From: Gammaproteobacteria bacterium
GTDB lineage: Bacteria > Pseudomonadota > Gammaproteobacteria > Steroidobacterales > GCA-2729495
Length of the DNA stretch: 64,000 bases
NCBI GenBank assembly: GCA_016874095.1
Contig: VGVH01000010.1
Coordinates: 22,841 to 86,840, forward strand
Direction: 5' to 3'
The notes under the pieces were generated by a model that worked only from the letters and a program-made list of their open reading frames with translations, had not been told where the DNA came from and searched no databases. The translations under genes and the position numbers were made by a program. This document shows, piece after piece, positions 19,876 through 27,928 of the stretch (its first letter is position 1; each line of letters opens with the position of its first letter).

Positions 19876-20826
19876 ATGAAGACCGCCAGCACGCTCAAGC
19901 CCTTCGCCAAAGGCGACATTTTCGCCGGCGCCACCCTGCTCAATGTCAAGGAAGACGACCACGCCGGCGACGGCCGCATCATCCAGTACGACAGCAACCT
20001 CAATGAAAAGGGCGTGCTGTGGACCGCAGGCACCACCCACCTGATCGGCGGCCTCTCCTTCGCCCCGGACGGCACGTTGTGGGCCTTCGACTCGAACAGC
20101 TTCTGCGTGATTCGCGTGAGTCCGGAAGGCCGGCAGCTCCCGAAGGTCAAGTTCGCCGACCGCGCTTTTTCCAACATCACCTTCGCGAAGGACGGCACGA
20201 TCTATCTCGGCGAGCACCTGGTCGGCAACACCGTGCGCACGCGGCCGGGCACGTCGCTCGGCACGACGTTGCCGAAAGTGCCGGGCACGGATCTCTTCGG
20301 CTACGGCCACCTCTATCAGTTCACGCAGGAAGGCAGGCAGCTGCGCGAGTTCGCGACGCCCGTCCACGGCGGCATGCCCGCCTTCCTCGGGCTGACCGGT
20401 TCCGCGCTGCGACCGGATGGCAAAACGATGTTGTACCTGTCGGAATTGTCCGACAGCGTGCGCGTCTATGACCTCGTCAACGACAAGCCCCTGCCGAATC
20501 TCGTCACCTACGCGCCCGACAGCGGCAACATGGCAATGACGATTACTTACCTGCGCGACGGGCGCCTGATGCACATCCGCGCGAACTTCAAGGCAGGATT
20601 TTTCCTCGAGCAGCTGTCCGAAACCGGCGAGGTTCTGCGCAGCTACCCGCTGCCTGGCCCGGGCTGGGCGGCCGTGGGGCTCTCGACGGAGAAGGACACG
20701 GTTCTGATCGGCAACTTCTTCACCGGCACGCTCGCCAAGTTCAGCCTCGACAGCGGGCAGATCCTGGCGAAGGCCGAGTCGGGCGTGCAGCGCTCACTGG
20801 CCGGCCTAGCGCAATATCCTGGCTGA
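19876..20826 (+). CDS. SMP-30/NHL-like beta-propeller protein
   Basis: 316 residues. Repeated strand units of the propeller type are visible, for example GLSFAPDGTLWAFDSN, NITFAKDGTIYLGEH, GSALRPDGKTMLYLSEL and MTITYLRDGRLMHIR. No signal peptide and no diagnostic catalytic residues were recognised, so lactonase activity is not claimed. The ATG at 19876 has GGGAG at a good distance; an ATG six codons upstream has none. The following SDR gene starts 6 nt after its stop, so the two are probably one operon. Confidence 0.7.
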   Translation: MKTASTLKPFAKGDIFAGATLLNVKEDDHAGDGRIIQYDSNLNEKGVLWTAGTTHLIGGLSFAPDGTLWAFDSNSFCVIRVSPEGRQLPKVKFADRAFSNITFAKDGTIYLGEHLVGNTVRTRPGTSLGTTLPKVPGTDLFGYGHLYQFTQEGRQLREFATPVHGGMPAFLGLTGSALRPDGKTMLYLSELSDSVRVYDLVNDKPLPNLVTYAPDSGNMAMTITYLRDGRLMHIRANFKAGFFLEQLSETGEVLRSYPLPGPGWAAVGLSTEKDTVLIGNFFTGTLAKFSLDSGQILAKAESGVQRSLAGLAQYPG

Positions 20827-20832
20827 TCCGAC

Positions 20833-21639
20833 GTGAGCGATTCCCCAGAGACCTCGATCGGACGCCGGGATTTGCTCGCAACGGCACTGGGTGCGGCGAT
20901 TGCCGGTCCGCTATCCGCGGCCGAGGGCCAACCCCAGCCGAGGGTGCTCATTACCGGGGCAAGCCGCGGAATCGGTCTGGAGTTCGCGAAACGCTACGCC
21001 GAGCGCGGCTGGCAGGTCGTCGCGACCTGTCGAACGCCGTCGACCGCGACGGCATTGAATGAACTGGCTGCCAGCAGATCCAACATCGTGGTCGAACGGC
21101 TCGACGTTGTCGATCACGCCACTGTCGATGCGCTCGCCGCCAGGCTCAGCGGCCAGCCCATAGACGTGCTGCTCAACAACGCCGGTATCGGCGGTGGTGG
21201 CGAGAACCAGCTCTTCGGCAAGCTCCGCTACGACGTGTACCCGGAGGTCATGAAGGTCAACGCAGAGGGCCCGATCAAGGTCTGCGAGGCGTTCCTCGCG
21301 CATGTCGCGGCCAGCCGGCAGAAGAAGATGATTACCGTGTCGAGCAGCCAGGGCTCGATCGGCAGCGTGACGATGCCGATGCTTTACTGGTACCGCTCGA
21401 GCAAGTCGGCGGTAAACATGATCATGTACAACCTGGCGCTGCAGCTGAAGAACCGCAGCATCATCGTCGGTCTCGTCACGCCCGGCGCGACGGACACGGA
21501 TTTCATGGTGGGATTGCCGAAGAAAATGCTGCGGCCGGTAGCCGAGGCAGTCACCGACATGATGCGCGAGATCGATCGCTTCGATCTCGCGACGACCGGG
21601 CGGTTCCTGGGTTACCGGGGCGACGTGCTGCCCTGGTAA
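20833..21639 (+). CDS. SDR oxidoreductase with twin-arginine signal
   Basis: 268 residues. Residues 9-29 (IGRRDLLATALGAAIAGPLSA) look like a Tat signal, unusual for an SDR; folded export with bound cofactor would explain Tat use. The enzyme follows: TGASRGIG at 41-48, LLNNAGIGG, Ser in VSSSQGSIGS, and Tyr/Lys in WYRSSKSA. It ends DVLPW, and the SDR at 54613 ends KLIPW; the two share TGASRG(I/L)GLEFA and are paralogues. GTG start at 20833. Periplasmic NAD(P)H is scarce, so the location needs testing. Confidence 0.8.
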   Translation: MSDSPETSIGRRDLLATALGAAIAGPLSAAEGQPQPRVLITGASRGIGLEFAKRYAERGWQVVATCRTPSTATALNELAASRSNIVVERLDVVDHATVDALAARLSGQPIDVLLNNAGIGGGGENQLFGKLRYDVYPEVMKVNAEGPIKVCEAFLAHVAASRQKKMITVSSSQGSIGSVTMPMLYWYRSSKSAVNMIMYNLALQLKNRSIIVGLVTPGATDTDFMVGLPKKMLRPVAEAVTDMMREIDRFDLATTGRFLGYRGDVLPW

Positions 21640-21666
21640 AAGGGGGTAAAAGGGGACGGGGGGAAA

Positions 21667-21750
21667 GGGGACGCTAACCTTCGGGGAAAAGGGGACGCTA
21701 ACCTTCGTATGGCTTGCCTGAAGGCGAGCCATACGAAGGTTAGCGTCCCC
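21667..21750. repeat. GGGGACGCTAACCTTCG repeat cluster with long hairpin
   Basis: One direct copy at 21667-21683 is followed by a long palindrome at 21691-21750 whose 24-bp arms (21691-21714 and 21727-21750) are perfect complements and begin with the same GGGGACGCTAACC core as the 18649 element. The inner GGCTTGCC/GGCGAGCC allows further pairing. It lies between the convergent SDR and Rieske genes and is followed on the plus strand by TTTCTCTTT, so it could terminate transcription. Confidence 0.85.
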
Positions 21751-21757
21751 TTTCTCT

Positions 21758-22894
21758 TTAGCCGACCGCCTTCACGGTGCTGGCGTTGCCAGGCTTCACC
21801 ATCGGCACCGGGTCCAGCACCCAGCCCTTCATCTCGCGGCGGGCCGGGCTCGGGATGGCATAGGCCACCGTGCCGCGGTTGCGGTTCACCTTATCCATGT
21901 CGATGCGCCAGCCCCGCGACTCCCACTCCTTCTGTGCCTCACGGTAGTAGAGGATGCAACGGTCGGAAGGCACCATGAATTCCCTGGTGTTCACGTCCGG
22001 CGTAAGAACCGGGTGCAGGTTCGAGATGATCTTGAGATCCTGGTCTGCCACATACTGATTGCGCTGTATGACGTAGGCATCCTGCTTCTCTTCGAGCGCG
22101 AAATTGCGGGCGCAGACGAGGTACAGATAAGTGTTCTCCTCGTCGATCGGCCGCTCGTACAGGTACTGGTGGATGAAATAATTCGGCCCCGGATGGATGT
22201 AGGTCCACACGTGGTTCGTGCCGAAAAAACCCGTGCCGGCATCGAGATCGCCCTCGCTGGGACGGTACTTCTTCAGGTCGCCCTGCAGCGTCGGCGCCTT
22301 GAAGGTGTGCCAGAAACCCCGACCCCAGGGCGGGGAGTCGTCCATGCGCATGTCGCCGATCTTGTACTCGCTTTCGCGCTCACCGCTGAAGCCGTGGGTG
22401 TCATGCACATACTCGTTGTGCGCAGGATCAACGCCGTTCTCGATCGAACGCTCGTAGTAACCCTTGATCGGGAAGTGCTGGAGCGTGGTGCGCCAGCCTT
22501 CCTGGCCCCATTCCTTCACCGCGAGCACGGGGGGGCGCTCGGACTCCGGCAGGTCGCCGAGGAACGCGAAAATCAGCCCGTAGGACTCCTGGACGGGATA
22601 GGCGTCTACGCGCGTACGGCCTGGAATGCTGGCGTTGAGACCGAGCGAGGGTATGCGCTTGCACTGCCCTGACCCTTCGAACTGCCAGCCATGGTAAGGG
22701 CACTGGATGTGGTCGCCGACGACCTTGCCCCCGGACAGCGAACCCCCGCGGTGGGTGCAGGTATTCGACAGGCAATGGGCCTTCCCCTGGCTGTCACGAA
22801 AAACGACGAAATCCTGCATGAGGGCGCGCACCCGCGATGGCTTGTCGGTCAGTTCGGCGCTGGTCGCCATCGGGTACCAGAAGTTGATCAGCAT
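21758..22894 (-). CDS. Rieske [2Fe-2S] oxygenase, catalytic subunit (1 of 3)
   Basis: 378 residues. An N-terminal Rieske domain with C46-x-H48 and C65-xx-H68 (CTHRGGSL...CPYHGWQ) and a mononuclear-iron site D156-xx-H159-xxxx-H164 in DPAHNEYVH. This is the layout of ring-hydroxylating or demethylating monooxygenases of the PobA/VanA-like group. The start MLINFWYPM at 22894 aligns with the other two Rieske proteins here, which share FWY, QDFV, GDLPE and RGW. A consensus promoter lies about 50 nt upstream. No reductase or ferredoxin gene is near. Substrate unknown. Confidence 0.93.
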   Translation of the reverse strand: MLINFWYPMATSAELTDKPSRVRALMQDFVVFRDSQGKAHCLSNTCTHRGGSLSGGKVVGDHIQCPYHGWQFEGSGQCKRIPSLGLNASIPGRTRVDAYPVQESYGLIFAFLGDLPESERPPVLAVKEWGQEGWRTTLQHFPIKGYYERSIENGVDPAHNEYVHDTHGFSGERESEYKIGDMRMDDSPPWGRGFWHTFKAPTLQGDLKKYRPSEGDLDAGTGFFGTNHVWTYIHPGPNYFIHQYLYERPIDEENTYLYLVCARNFALEEKQDAYVIQRNQYVADQDLKIISNLHPVLTPDVNTREFMVPSDRCILYYREAQKEWESRGWRIDMDKVNRNRGTVAYAIPSPARREMKGWVLDPVPMVKPGNASTVKAVG

Positions 22895-22947
22895 GTTCGT
22901 GGTCTCCGGAATAAAAGCCAGCTCGGGGTGGCCGATCCAGTACTCCA

Positions 22948-22975
22948 ATTATAGACAGCAATGGTCCGCGTCCAA
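22948..22975 (-). promoter_or_regulatory. Sigma70 promoter of the Rieske gene
   Basis: On the minus strand TTGGAC (22975-22970), a 16-nt spacer and a perfect TATAAT (22953-22948) precede the Rieske ATG by about 50 nt. It shows this oxygenase is transcribed separately from the MFS gene upstream of it. Confidence 0.65.
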
Positions 22976-23000
22976 AACAACCCGCTCCCGCGGAGGCGGG
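22974..23000 (-). terminator. Candidate terminator after the MFS gene
   Basis: CCCGCTCCCGCGGAGGCGGG at 22981-23000 can form a GC-rich stem with a small bulge. On the minus strand it is followed by TTGTTTT, in the right place to end the MFS transcript (stop at 23016) just before the Rieske promoter. Confidence 0.45.
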
Positions 23001-23015
23001 GCTTTTCGCCTCACC

Positions 23016-24218
23016 TCACGCGCCGGATTCGGCGGGCCGGGCGTGCTGTGACGTAATGTAGGCCAGCAGCGCCACGCAGGGCAGCATGATGGTCGCGGCT
23101 GCCAGCAGCGGCGCATCATGACCCAGCGTGGCGTAGAACAATCCGGCGATCGACGGGCCGACCGCCCTGCCGCCCCAGCTCGCCGACTGGTAGACGCCCA
23201 GCACGGTTCCCCGCTCGTGCGCCTGCGCCGTGTTGGTCACGAAGGTCGACATGGCGGTCAGGTAGACGCCGCTGCCGCCGGAGGTCAGCGTAATCCCGAG
23301 CAGCATCCAGCCGAGTGACGGTCCGAAGGTCATCACGACCAGGCCGACCGCGTAGGCAGCAATGCCGGATATCGCAAGCCTTCCCTCCCCGATCCGCGGC
23401 GCAACGCGGCCGACCACGAAGCCCTGCACGACGGCAACCACGACCGCGAGCCAGGTGAAGGCGAGGCCGACCTGGCGGGGCCCCCAGGCGAATCGCTCCC
23501 GCGCCCAGAACGGGAAAATGTTCTCGAACATCGCCATGGCGACATATACGGCGAAACCCAGCACCAGGATCTCGACCATCAGGGGCCGGCGGACGATGTG
23601 CCGCAACGCCAGGGATTGGCCATCGGCACCACGCTCGGCGCTGCCCGCCCGCTTTTCCGGCGGCAGGCTCTCCTTCAGGTACAGCGCCGTGGCGAGAGCC
23701 GTGCCCGCAGCCAGCACGAACGCGACGATGCCCGGCCAGAACAGACTCGCGTCAGCCGCGGTGGAACCGCCGAGCAGCCCGCCGATCGCCGGACCCAGGA
23801 TGAAGCCGCTGCTCATCGAGGCACCGATCCAGCCGATGCTCTGCGCGCGCTTTTCGGGGGGCGTGACGTCCGCCGCGTAAGCCATGGCGGGTGCGATCCC
23901 GCCCATCAGTCCGCTCAGGAAGCGGGCTGCCGCGAGTACGAAGAGATTGGGCGCGAAAGCCATCAACAAATAGGCCAGGGATACGCCGACGCCAGTGACG
24001 ATGAGGACCGGCTTGCGGCCGATGCGGTCGGACAGGCGACCCCAGATGAGCGTCGAGATCAGCTGGCCCCACGCATACAGGCCAAGCGTGAACGATGCCC
24101 AGAACGGCGTAGCGCCGAAGTTCTGCGCCACGAATGGCATGCCCGGAATGACCAGCCCGAAGCCGATCCCGAAAAGCACGATGGTGAAGAGGAGTATCGG
24201 CATGCCGCTGTCCGCCAC
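23016..24218 (-). CDS. MFS transporter, DHA1/TCR-TetA-like
   Basis: 400 residues with about twelve hydrophobic segments. The family loop between TM2 and TM3 is present as GRLSDRIGRKPVLI, and motif C-like glycines appear in FILGPAIGGLLGG. This group is mostly H+-driven export of drugs or metabolites. It stands between a Rieske oxygenase and the cupin/Rieske operon, so moving the catabolic substrate or product is possible, but nothing in the sequence shows direction or substrate. Confidence 0.85.
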   Translation of the reverse strand: MADSGMPILLFTIVLFGIGFGLVIPGMPFVAQNFGATPFWASFTLGLYAWGQLISTLIWGRLSDRIGRKPVLIVTGVGVSLAYLLMAFAPNLFVLAAARFLSGLMGGIAPAMAYAADVTPPEKRAQSIGWIGASMSSGFILGPAIGGLLGGSTAADASLFWPGIVAFVLAAGTALATALYLKESLPPEKRAGSAERGADGQSLALRHIVRRPLMVEILVLGFAVYVAMAMFENIFPFWARERFAWGPRQVGLAFTWLAVVVAVVQGFVVGRVAPRIGEGRLAISGIAAYAVGLVVMTFGPSLGWMLLGITLTSGGSGVYLTAMSTFVTNTAQAHERGTVLGVYQSASWGGRAVGPSIAGLFYATLGHDAPLLAAATIMLPCVALLAYITSQHARPAESGA

Positions 24219-24393
24219 GGGCCGAGGGCCGCGATGGCCGGAGGCAAGGGCGCCGTACTATCCGGCAATCGGGAGCCTGAGTAAAGGCAGCCGGCGGACT
24301 TTCGTCAGGATTCGGCGTCGACCGGTTCTGGCCCGAAGCCGCCCGCGACAGGCCGGCGCGCAACGGCCGCTTCCAGTTCACCGAGCAGGTCGA

Positions 24394-24603
24394 GTGGGCA
24401 CGACTCTTGCCACGAAAGCGGATCTAGAGCTGATGCGAACCGAGCTCCGGCAGGAGATCACGCTCGCCCGCAAGGACATGGAAATCCTTTCGGGCAGAAT
24501 CGACGCACGCATCGACATGCTATCCAGCACGATCACCGTACGGCTGGGTTCGATGCTGATCGTCGGGCTCGGTCTGCTGTTCGGCGCACTGAAGCTAACC
24601 TAA
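24394..24603 (+). CDS. Small coiled-coil protein with C-terminal membrane helix
   Basis: 69 residues from a GTG preceded by AGGT. The N-terminal TTLATKADLELMRTELRQEI runs into a heptad-like region and then a hydrophobic helix (LGSMLIVGLGLLFGALKLT). This is the layout of the small DUF1640/CCDC90-like proteins common in proteobacteria, whose function is unknown. The stretch 24219-24393 upstream holds no convincing gene. The start is uncertain because the frame stays open upstream. Confidence 0.5.
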   Translation: MGTTLATKADLELMRTELRQEITLARKDMEILSGRIDARIDMLSSTITVRLGSMLIVGLGLLFGALKLT

Positions 24604-24636
24604 CAACCAGCCACTGCTGCCGTGGTCGGCAATCCT

Positions 24637-25551
24637 TCAGCGATGCAATCGCGCGACGCTCGCCGCGTCGGCGTACCCCGGCTCCTCGAAATCCGCGGGT
24701 CCGTGCGGGTGATTGTGGCCGTCGGTCATTTCCCACTGGTAGAGCAGCGGGCGCTGGCGGTAACCCTGCCCAGCGGCGCGCTGCAGGTTCTCCCAGGGAT
24801 TGCTCCAAGGGTTGTAGTGGAAGTAGTTGTGGAGCTTCGAGTCGGTGCGGCCCAGCGCGATGGTGCCGAAGCGGCAGCGGAAAGCACCATGGTTGATGTA
24901 GGGCGGTCGCCAGAAGTAGCCGCCCGTCGGCAACTCGCCGAACTGCATCATCCAGCTCGTGCCCCAGATGTGATAGCTCTCTTCCGCGCAGTCGTGGTAA
25001 CTGATGTTGTCCTGCGCGAACTGCGGCACCATGCAGTAGAGGAACGTGGTGGCGTGGGTGAGCGGATCCTGCCGTAGCAGCTTGCTGAGGCAGCCGGTCG
25101 CGACGCTCGGCTGTACGCGGCCCAGGCCGAACCACGGCAGGTCTTCGTAGCCGTTCAGCGACGTGAACGCCTCGCGCAGCGCGCGGTCGTGGCTGTCGCC
25201 GGATTCCTCGAAATTAGGCTCGGCATCATTGAACATCAGGAGCGCTTCGGCGCCCTGCGGCACGTGGATCGCCGGCAAGGCAACACCGGCGGGCACGAAG
25301 CAGTAGTGGCCTTCGCGCCAGAGGGCGTCGCCGGCCTCGATCGTGCCGTTCAGCACGAAGATCTCGCAGTCGGAATAGGAAAGACCCGGGCTGCGGCGAT
25401 AACCGCCCGGAAAGCGGATTTTCAGCGTGCAGGCACCGGTGTCGACGTCCAGCGAAAGAGTCTTGTACTGGCAGCCGCGGAAGCCACGGACCTTGAACGC
25501 CCGGTACGGGTCGTTCAGCTCGACATAGGGTTCGATGTGCGGGCGCGCCAA
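24637..25551 (-). CDS. Bicupin protein B (tandem paralogue)
   Basis: 304 residues, apparently two cupin barrels. The first is around GLSYSDCEIFVLNGTIEAGD...FVPAGVALP, the second around HDCAEESYHIWGTSWMMQFG...RPPYINHGAFRC. It is nearly collinear with the protein encoded just upstream (shared SWMMQFGELPTGGYFWRP and HNYFHYNPW) and differs mainly at the C-terminus, lacking the basic tail. Conserved His/Glu suggest metal binding, so a dioxygenase or isomerase role is possible; it resembles ChrR/DUF4437-type cupins. Last gene of the six-gene operon, 35 nt after its neighbour. Confidence 0.75.
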   Translation of the reverse strand: MARPHIEPYVELNDPYRAFKVRGFRGCQYKTLSLDVDTGACTLKIRFPGGYRRSPGLSYSDCEIFVLNGTIEAGDALWREGHYCFVPAGVALPAIHVPQGAEALLMFNDAEPNFEESGDSHDRALREAFTSLNGYEDLPWFGLGRVQPSVATGCLSKLLRQDPLTHATTFLYCMVPQFAQDNISYHDCAEESYHIWGTSWMMQFGELPTGGYFWRPPYINHGAFRCRFGTIALGRTDSKLHNYFHYNPWSNPWENLQRAAGQGYRQRPLLYQWEMTDGHNHPHGPADFEEPGYADAASVARLHR

Positions 25552-25586
25552 GGTGCGTTCTGCGCCGTGGCGCGCCCGCGGGCCGA

Positions 25587-26585
25587 TTACTTCTTCGCCT
25601 TCGCTTTCTTCTTCGGCAGTTTCATCGGTGCGTCGCGCGAATCGCGCTCATCTGACTCACCGCCGAAGTGCCCATGCAGGGCGCGGATGTTCGGGTTTTT
25701 CTCGTAGTAGCCCGGGTACTGGAAATCCGGCGGCCCGTGCGGGTGATTGTGGCCGTCCGACGCCTGCCACTGGTACAGCAGCGGGCGCTGGCGATAGACC
25801 TGGGCCGCGGCACGCAGCAGGTTCTGCTTCGGGTTGGTCCAGGGGTTGTAGTGAAAGTAGTTGTGAAGCTTCGAGTCCGTGCGGCCGAATGCAATCGTGC
25901 CCAGCTTGCAGCGGAACGCGCCGTGGTTGATGTAGGCCGGGCGCCAGAAGTAGCCCCCGGTCGGCAGCTCGCCGAACTGCATCATCCAGCTGGTGCCCCA
26001 GATGTGATAGCTCTCCTCCGCGCTGTCGTGGTAGGAGATGTTGTCCTGCGCGAACTCGGGCGTCATGCAGTACAGGAACGACAGCGCCTCGGTCAGCGGA
26101 TCGTAGTGCAGCACCTTGATGAGGCAGCCGGTTGCCACCGACGGCGTCACCAGGTTGCCCGGACCCCAGGGCATGTCCTCGTAGCTGTTGAGCGACTTGA
26201 AGGCTTCCTTGAGTGTCAGCTCGTGGCTGTCGCCCGACTCCTCGAAATGCGGTTCGGAGTCGTTGAAGTAGAGCAGCGCCTCGGCACCCTTCGGCACGCT
26301 GATGGCACCGAGCGCGTAGCCGGCCGGCACCATGGCGTAGTGGCCTTCGCGCCAGACCTGGTCACCTACCTTGATCTCGCCGTTCAGGACGAAGACTTCG
26401 AGGTCGGAATAATGCAGGCCGGGCTTGCGCTTGTAGCCGCCGTCGAAGCGGACCTTGAGCGAGCAGGCACCGGTGTCGGTGTCGAGCGACAACACCTTGT
26501 AGTGACTGCCCTTGAAACCGCCGACGTCGAACTTGAGGAACGGCTCGTTCAGCTCTACGAATGGCTCGATATGTGGTCTTGCCAC
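25587..26585 (-). CDS. Bicupin protein A (tandem paralogue, basic tail)
   Basis: 332 residues with the same two-barrel layout as the downstream paralogue: MARPHIEPFVELNEPF at the start, GLHYSDLEVFVLNGEIKVGD, then HDSAEESYHIWGTS and HNHPHGPPDF. It carries about 28 extra C-terminal residues ending in a Lys-rich tail (LPKKKAKAKK). The His-rich HGxNHPHG region near 290 may bind metal. It probably acts on an intermediate of the Rieske-initiated pathway; gene duplication suggests two related substrates or a hetero-oligomer. No experimentally known homologue is recognised. Confidence 0.75.
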   Translation of the reverse strand: MARPHIEPFVELNEPFLKFDVGGFKGSHYKVLSLDTDTGACSLKVRFDGGYKRKPGLHYSDLEVFVLNGEIKVGDQVWREGHYAMVPAGYALGAISVPKGAEALLYFNDSEPHFEESGDSHELTLKEAFKSLNSYEDMPWGPGNLVTPSVATGCLIKVLHYDPLTEALSFLYCMTPEFAQDNISYHDSAEESYHIWGTSWMMQFGELPTGGYFWRPAYINHGAFRCKLGTIAFGRTDSKLHNYFHYNPWTNPKQNLLRAAAQVYRQRPLLYQWQASDGHNHPHGPPDFQYPGYYEKNPNIRALHGHFGGESDERDSRDAPMKLPKKKAKAKK

Positions 26586-26625
26586 GGAAATCTCCTGGAA
26601 ATCTTGATGACAGGCAGGCGCCCGA

Positions 26626-26916
26626 TCAGAACACGACCCGGCTGCGGCCCTTCGGCTTCTTGGGAATCAGATTGGCTGGAATCTTCACGCGCAGGTCGCC
26701 ATTGGCGTTGAAGCCCTTGGTCTGGATGATGCGCAGGAAATTCGCGTACCACTTCTGCCGGTCCCGCTCGAGACCGTTCTGCTCTTTCACGATCGCTGCG
26801 TAACGCTTCTTCTGCAGCGCGATGTTTTCCTTGAACCACGCTGCGGCGTCCGCTGCCCGCGGCGGTTTCAGGTCCTGCACTCGCTTGGCTTTTGCTTTCG
26901 CCCTGGCCTTTGCCAT
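26626..26916 (-). CDS. 96-aa basic protein, function unknown
   Basis: Not recognised. It begins with a strongly basic segment MAKARAKAKAKRVQDLK, followed by a helical, aromatic-rich middle (WFKENIALQKKRYAAIVKEQ) and a basic end (LIPKKPKGRSRVVF). No signal peptide, membrane helix or metal motif. It lies 49 nt after the deacetylase-like gene and 40 nt before bicupin A, inside the operon, so it may be a small subunit or scaffold for these enzymes. Confidence 0.7.
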   Translation of the reverse strand: MAKARAKAKAKRVQDLKPPRAADAAAWFKENIALQKKRYAAIVKEQNGLERDRQKWYANFLRIIQTKGFNANGDLRVKIPANLIPKKPKGRSRVVF

Positions 26917-26946
26917 CGATGGTCTTCCCTGGTGGTGAATTGATGA

Positions 26947-26969
26947 GTCGCGGCTTGCGCCGCTCCTAC
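26947..26969. repeat. REP-like element GTCGCGGCTTGCGCCGCTCCTAC
   Basis: A short palindromic unit (stem GCGGC/GCCGC, loop TTGC) followed by TCCTAC. The identical 23 bases recur at 63901-63923. The CTA of its tail supplies the TAG stop of the deacetylase-like gene on the minus strand. Similar elements are widespread as REP sequences in gammaproteobacteria. Confidence 0.75.
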
Positions 26970-27877
26970 TTCAAATAGCTCTTGCGATACCAGTCGTTTA
27001 CTTCGTCGCCCGTCGTGAACCACACGTCGTCGTGGGCCGCGATGTGCGCGAAGGCTCGCTTCAGGTGCTTGAACTTATTCGGCTGGCCGACCCAGAAGGT
27101 GTGCAGGCAGATCGGCATGCAGCGGGCGTTGTCTGCGCCTTCGTCGTACAGCACGTCGAACTGATCGACGATCGCATCGCCGAACGCCTCGGAGCTGATG
27201 CCGACGTTCTGGAACGCCGGAATGTCGTTCAGTTCGACCGTGTAGGGCACCGAGATGAGGCTGCCCTTGGGCACGTTGAACGGAAACGGATGGTCGTCGG
27301 CCGTGTAGTCGCAGAGGTACTCGACGCCGAACTCGGCAAGCAGCTTCGGCGTGTTGTTGGTGTGGGTGAGGAACGGCGACAGCCAGCCCTTGGTCTTGCG
27401 GCCGATGCGCTTTTCCATCGCCGACAGCACGCCCTTGATGATCTCGCGCTCCTTCTTCTCGTCGATGCCGGAGAGGAAGTTGGCGGGGGCGTTGTTGATG
27501 CCATGGCCGATGAAGGCCCACTTGCGCTTGATGGCCTCGTCCATGATCCGCGGGTACTCGCGGATGATCTCGGCGTTGAGGCACACGGTGCCGCGCATGC
27601 CGATCTTGTCCATCAGCTCCATCATGCGCCACAGGCCGACGCGGTTGCCGTAATCGCGCCAGCCGTAATTCAGCGGATCCGGGTTGAAGCGCTGCGTGCC
27701 CGGAATGATCGCCGTGCCGGGAATGTCGTGCGGGAAGTGCTCGATATTGATGTACGGGATCACGGCCACGCGAGCGCCCTTCGGCATCTTCAGCTTCGGC
27801 CGGTCGATGATCGGCACGTAGTTGTAATGCGGGCTCTGCGTAAGGTCGTTGCGCTTGGCTGCGGTTTTCTTGGCCAT
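26966..27877 (-). CDS. Polysaccharide-deacetylase-fold hydrolase (PuuE/allantoinase-like branch)
   Basis: 303 residues of the NodB-fold carbohydrate-esterase 4/PuuE superfamily, which hydrolyses C-N bonds with a divalent metal. Visible: RVAVIPYINIEHFPHD, a conserved RDYGNRVGLWRMMELMDKIG, GHGINNAP (metal His region) and LHTFWVGQP near the C-terminus. The form resembles cytosolic allantoinase/formamidase-like members rather than secreted chitin or peptidoglycan deacetylases, and no signal peptide is present. The N-terminus MAKKTAAKRN is a basic tail like its neighbours. It sits between the amidase and bicupin genes, which fits hydrolysis of an amide or formamide after ring cleavage (inference). 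Confidence 0.8.
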   Translation of the reverse strand: MAKKTAAKRNDLTQSPHYNYVPIIDRPKLKMPKGARVAVIPYINIEHFPHDIPGTAIIPGTQRFNPDPLNYGWRDYGNRVGLWRMMELMDKIGMRGTVCLNAEIIREYPRIMDEAIKRKWAFIGHGINNAPANFLSGIDEKKEREIIKGVLSAMEKRIGRKTKGWLSPFLTHTNNTPKLLAEFGVEYLCDYTADDHPFPFNVPKGSLISVPYTVELNDIPAFQNVGISSEAFGDAIVDQFDVLYDEGADNARCMPICLHTFWVGQPNKFKHLKRAFAHIAAHDDVWFTTGDEVNDWYRKSYLK

Positions 27878-27928
27878 GTGGGACTCCCCGGTTTCGATCG
27901 GTTGTTGGTTTTCCCGCTGTTGTGCGGA

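Noticed and set aside
21691..21750. Structured small RNA
   Set aside because: The long hairpin is better explained as a repeat/terminator; there is no promoter for a separate transcript.
24281..24426. Short plus frame ending in WARLLPRKRI
   Set aside because: Protein-like but no start codon, no family and overlaps the better-supported small coiled-coil gene.
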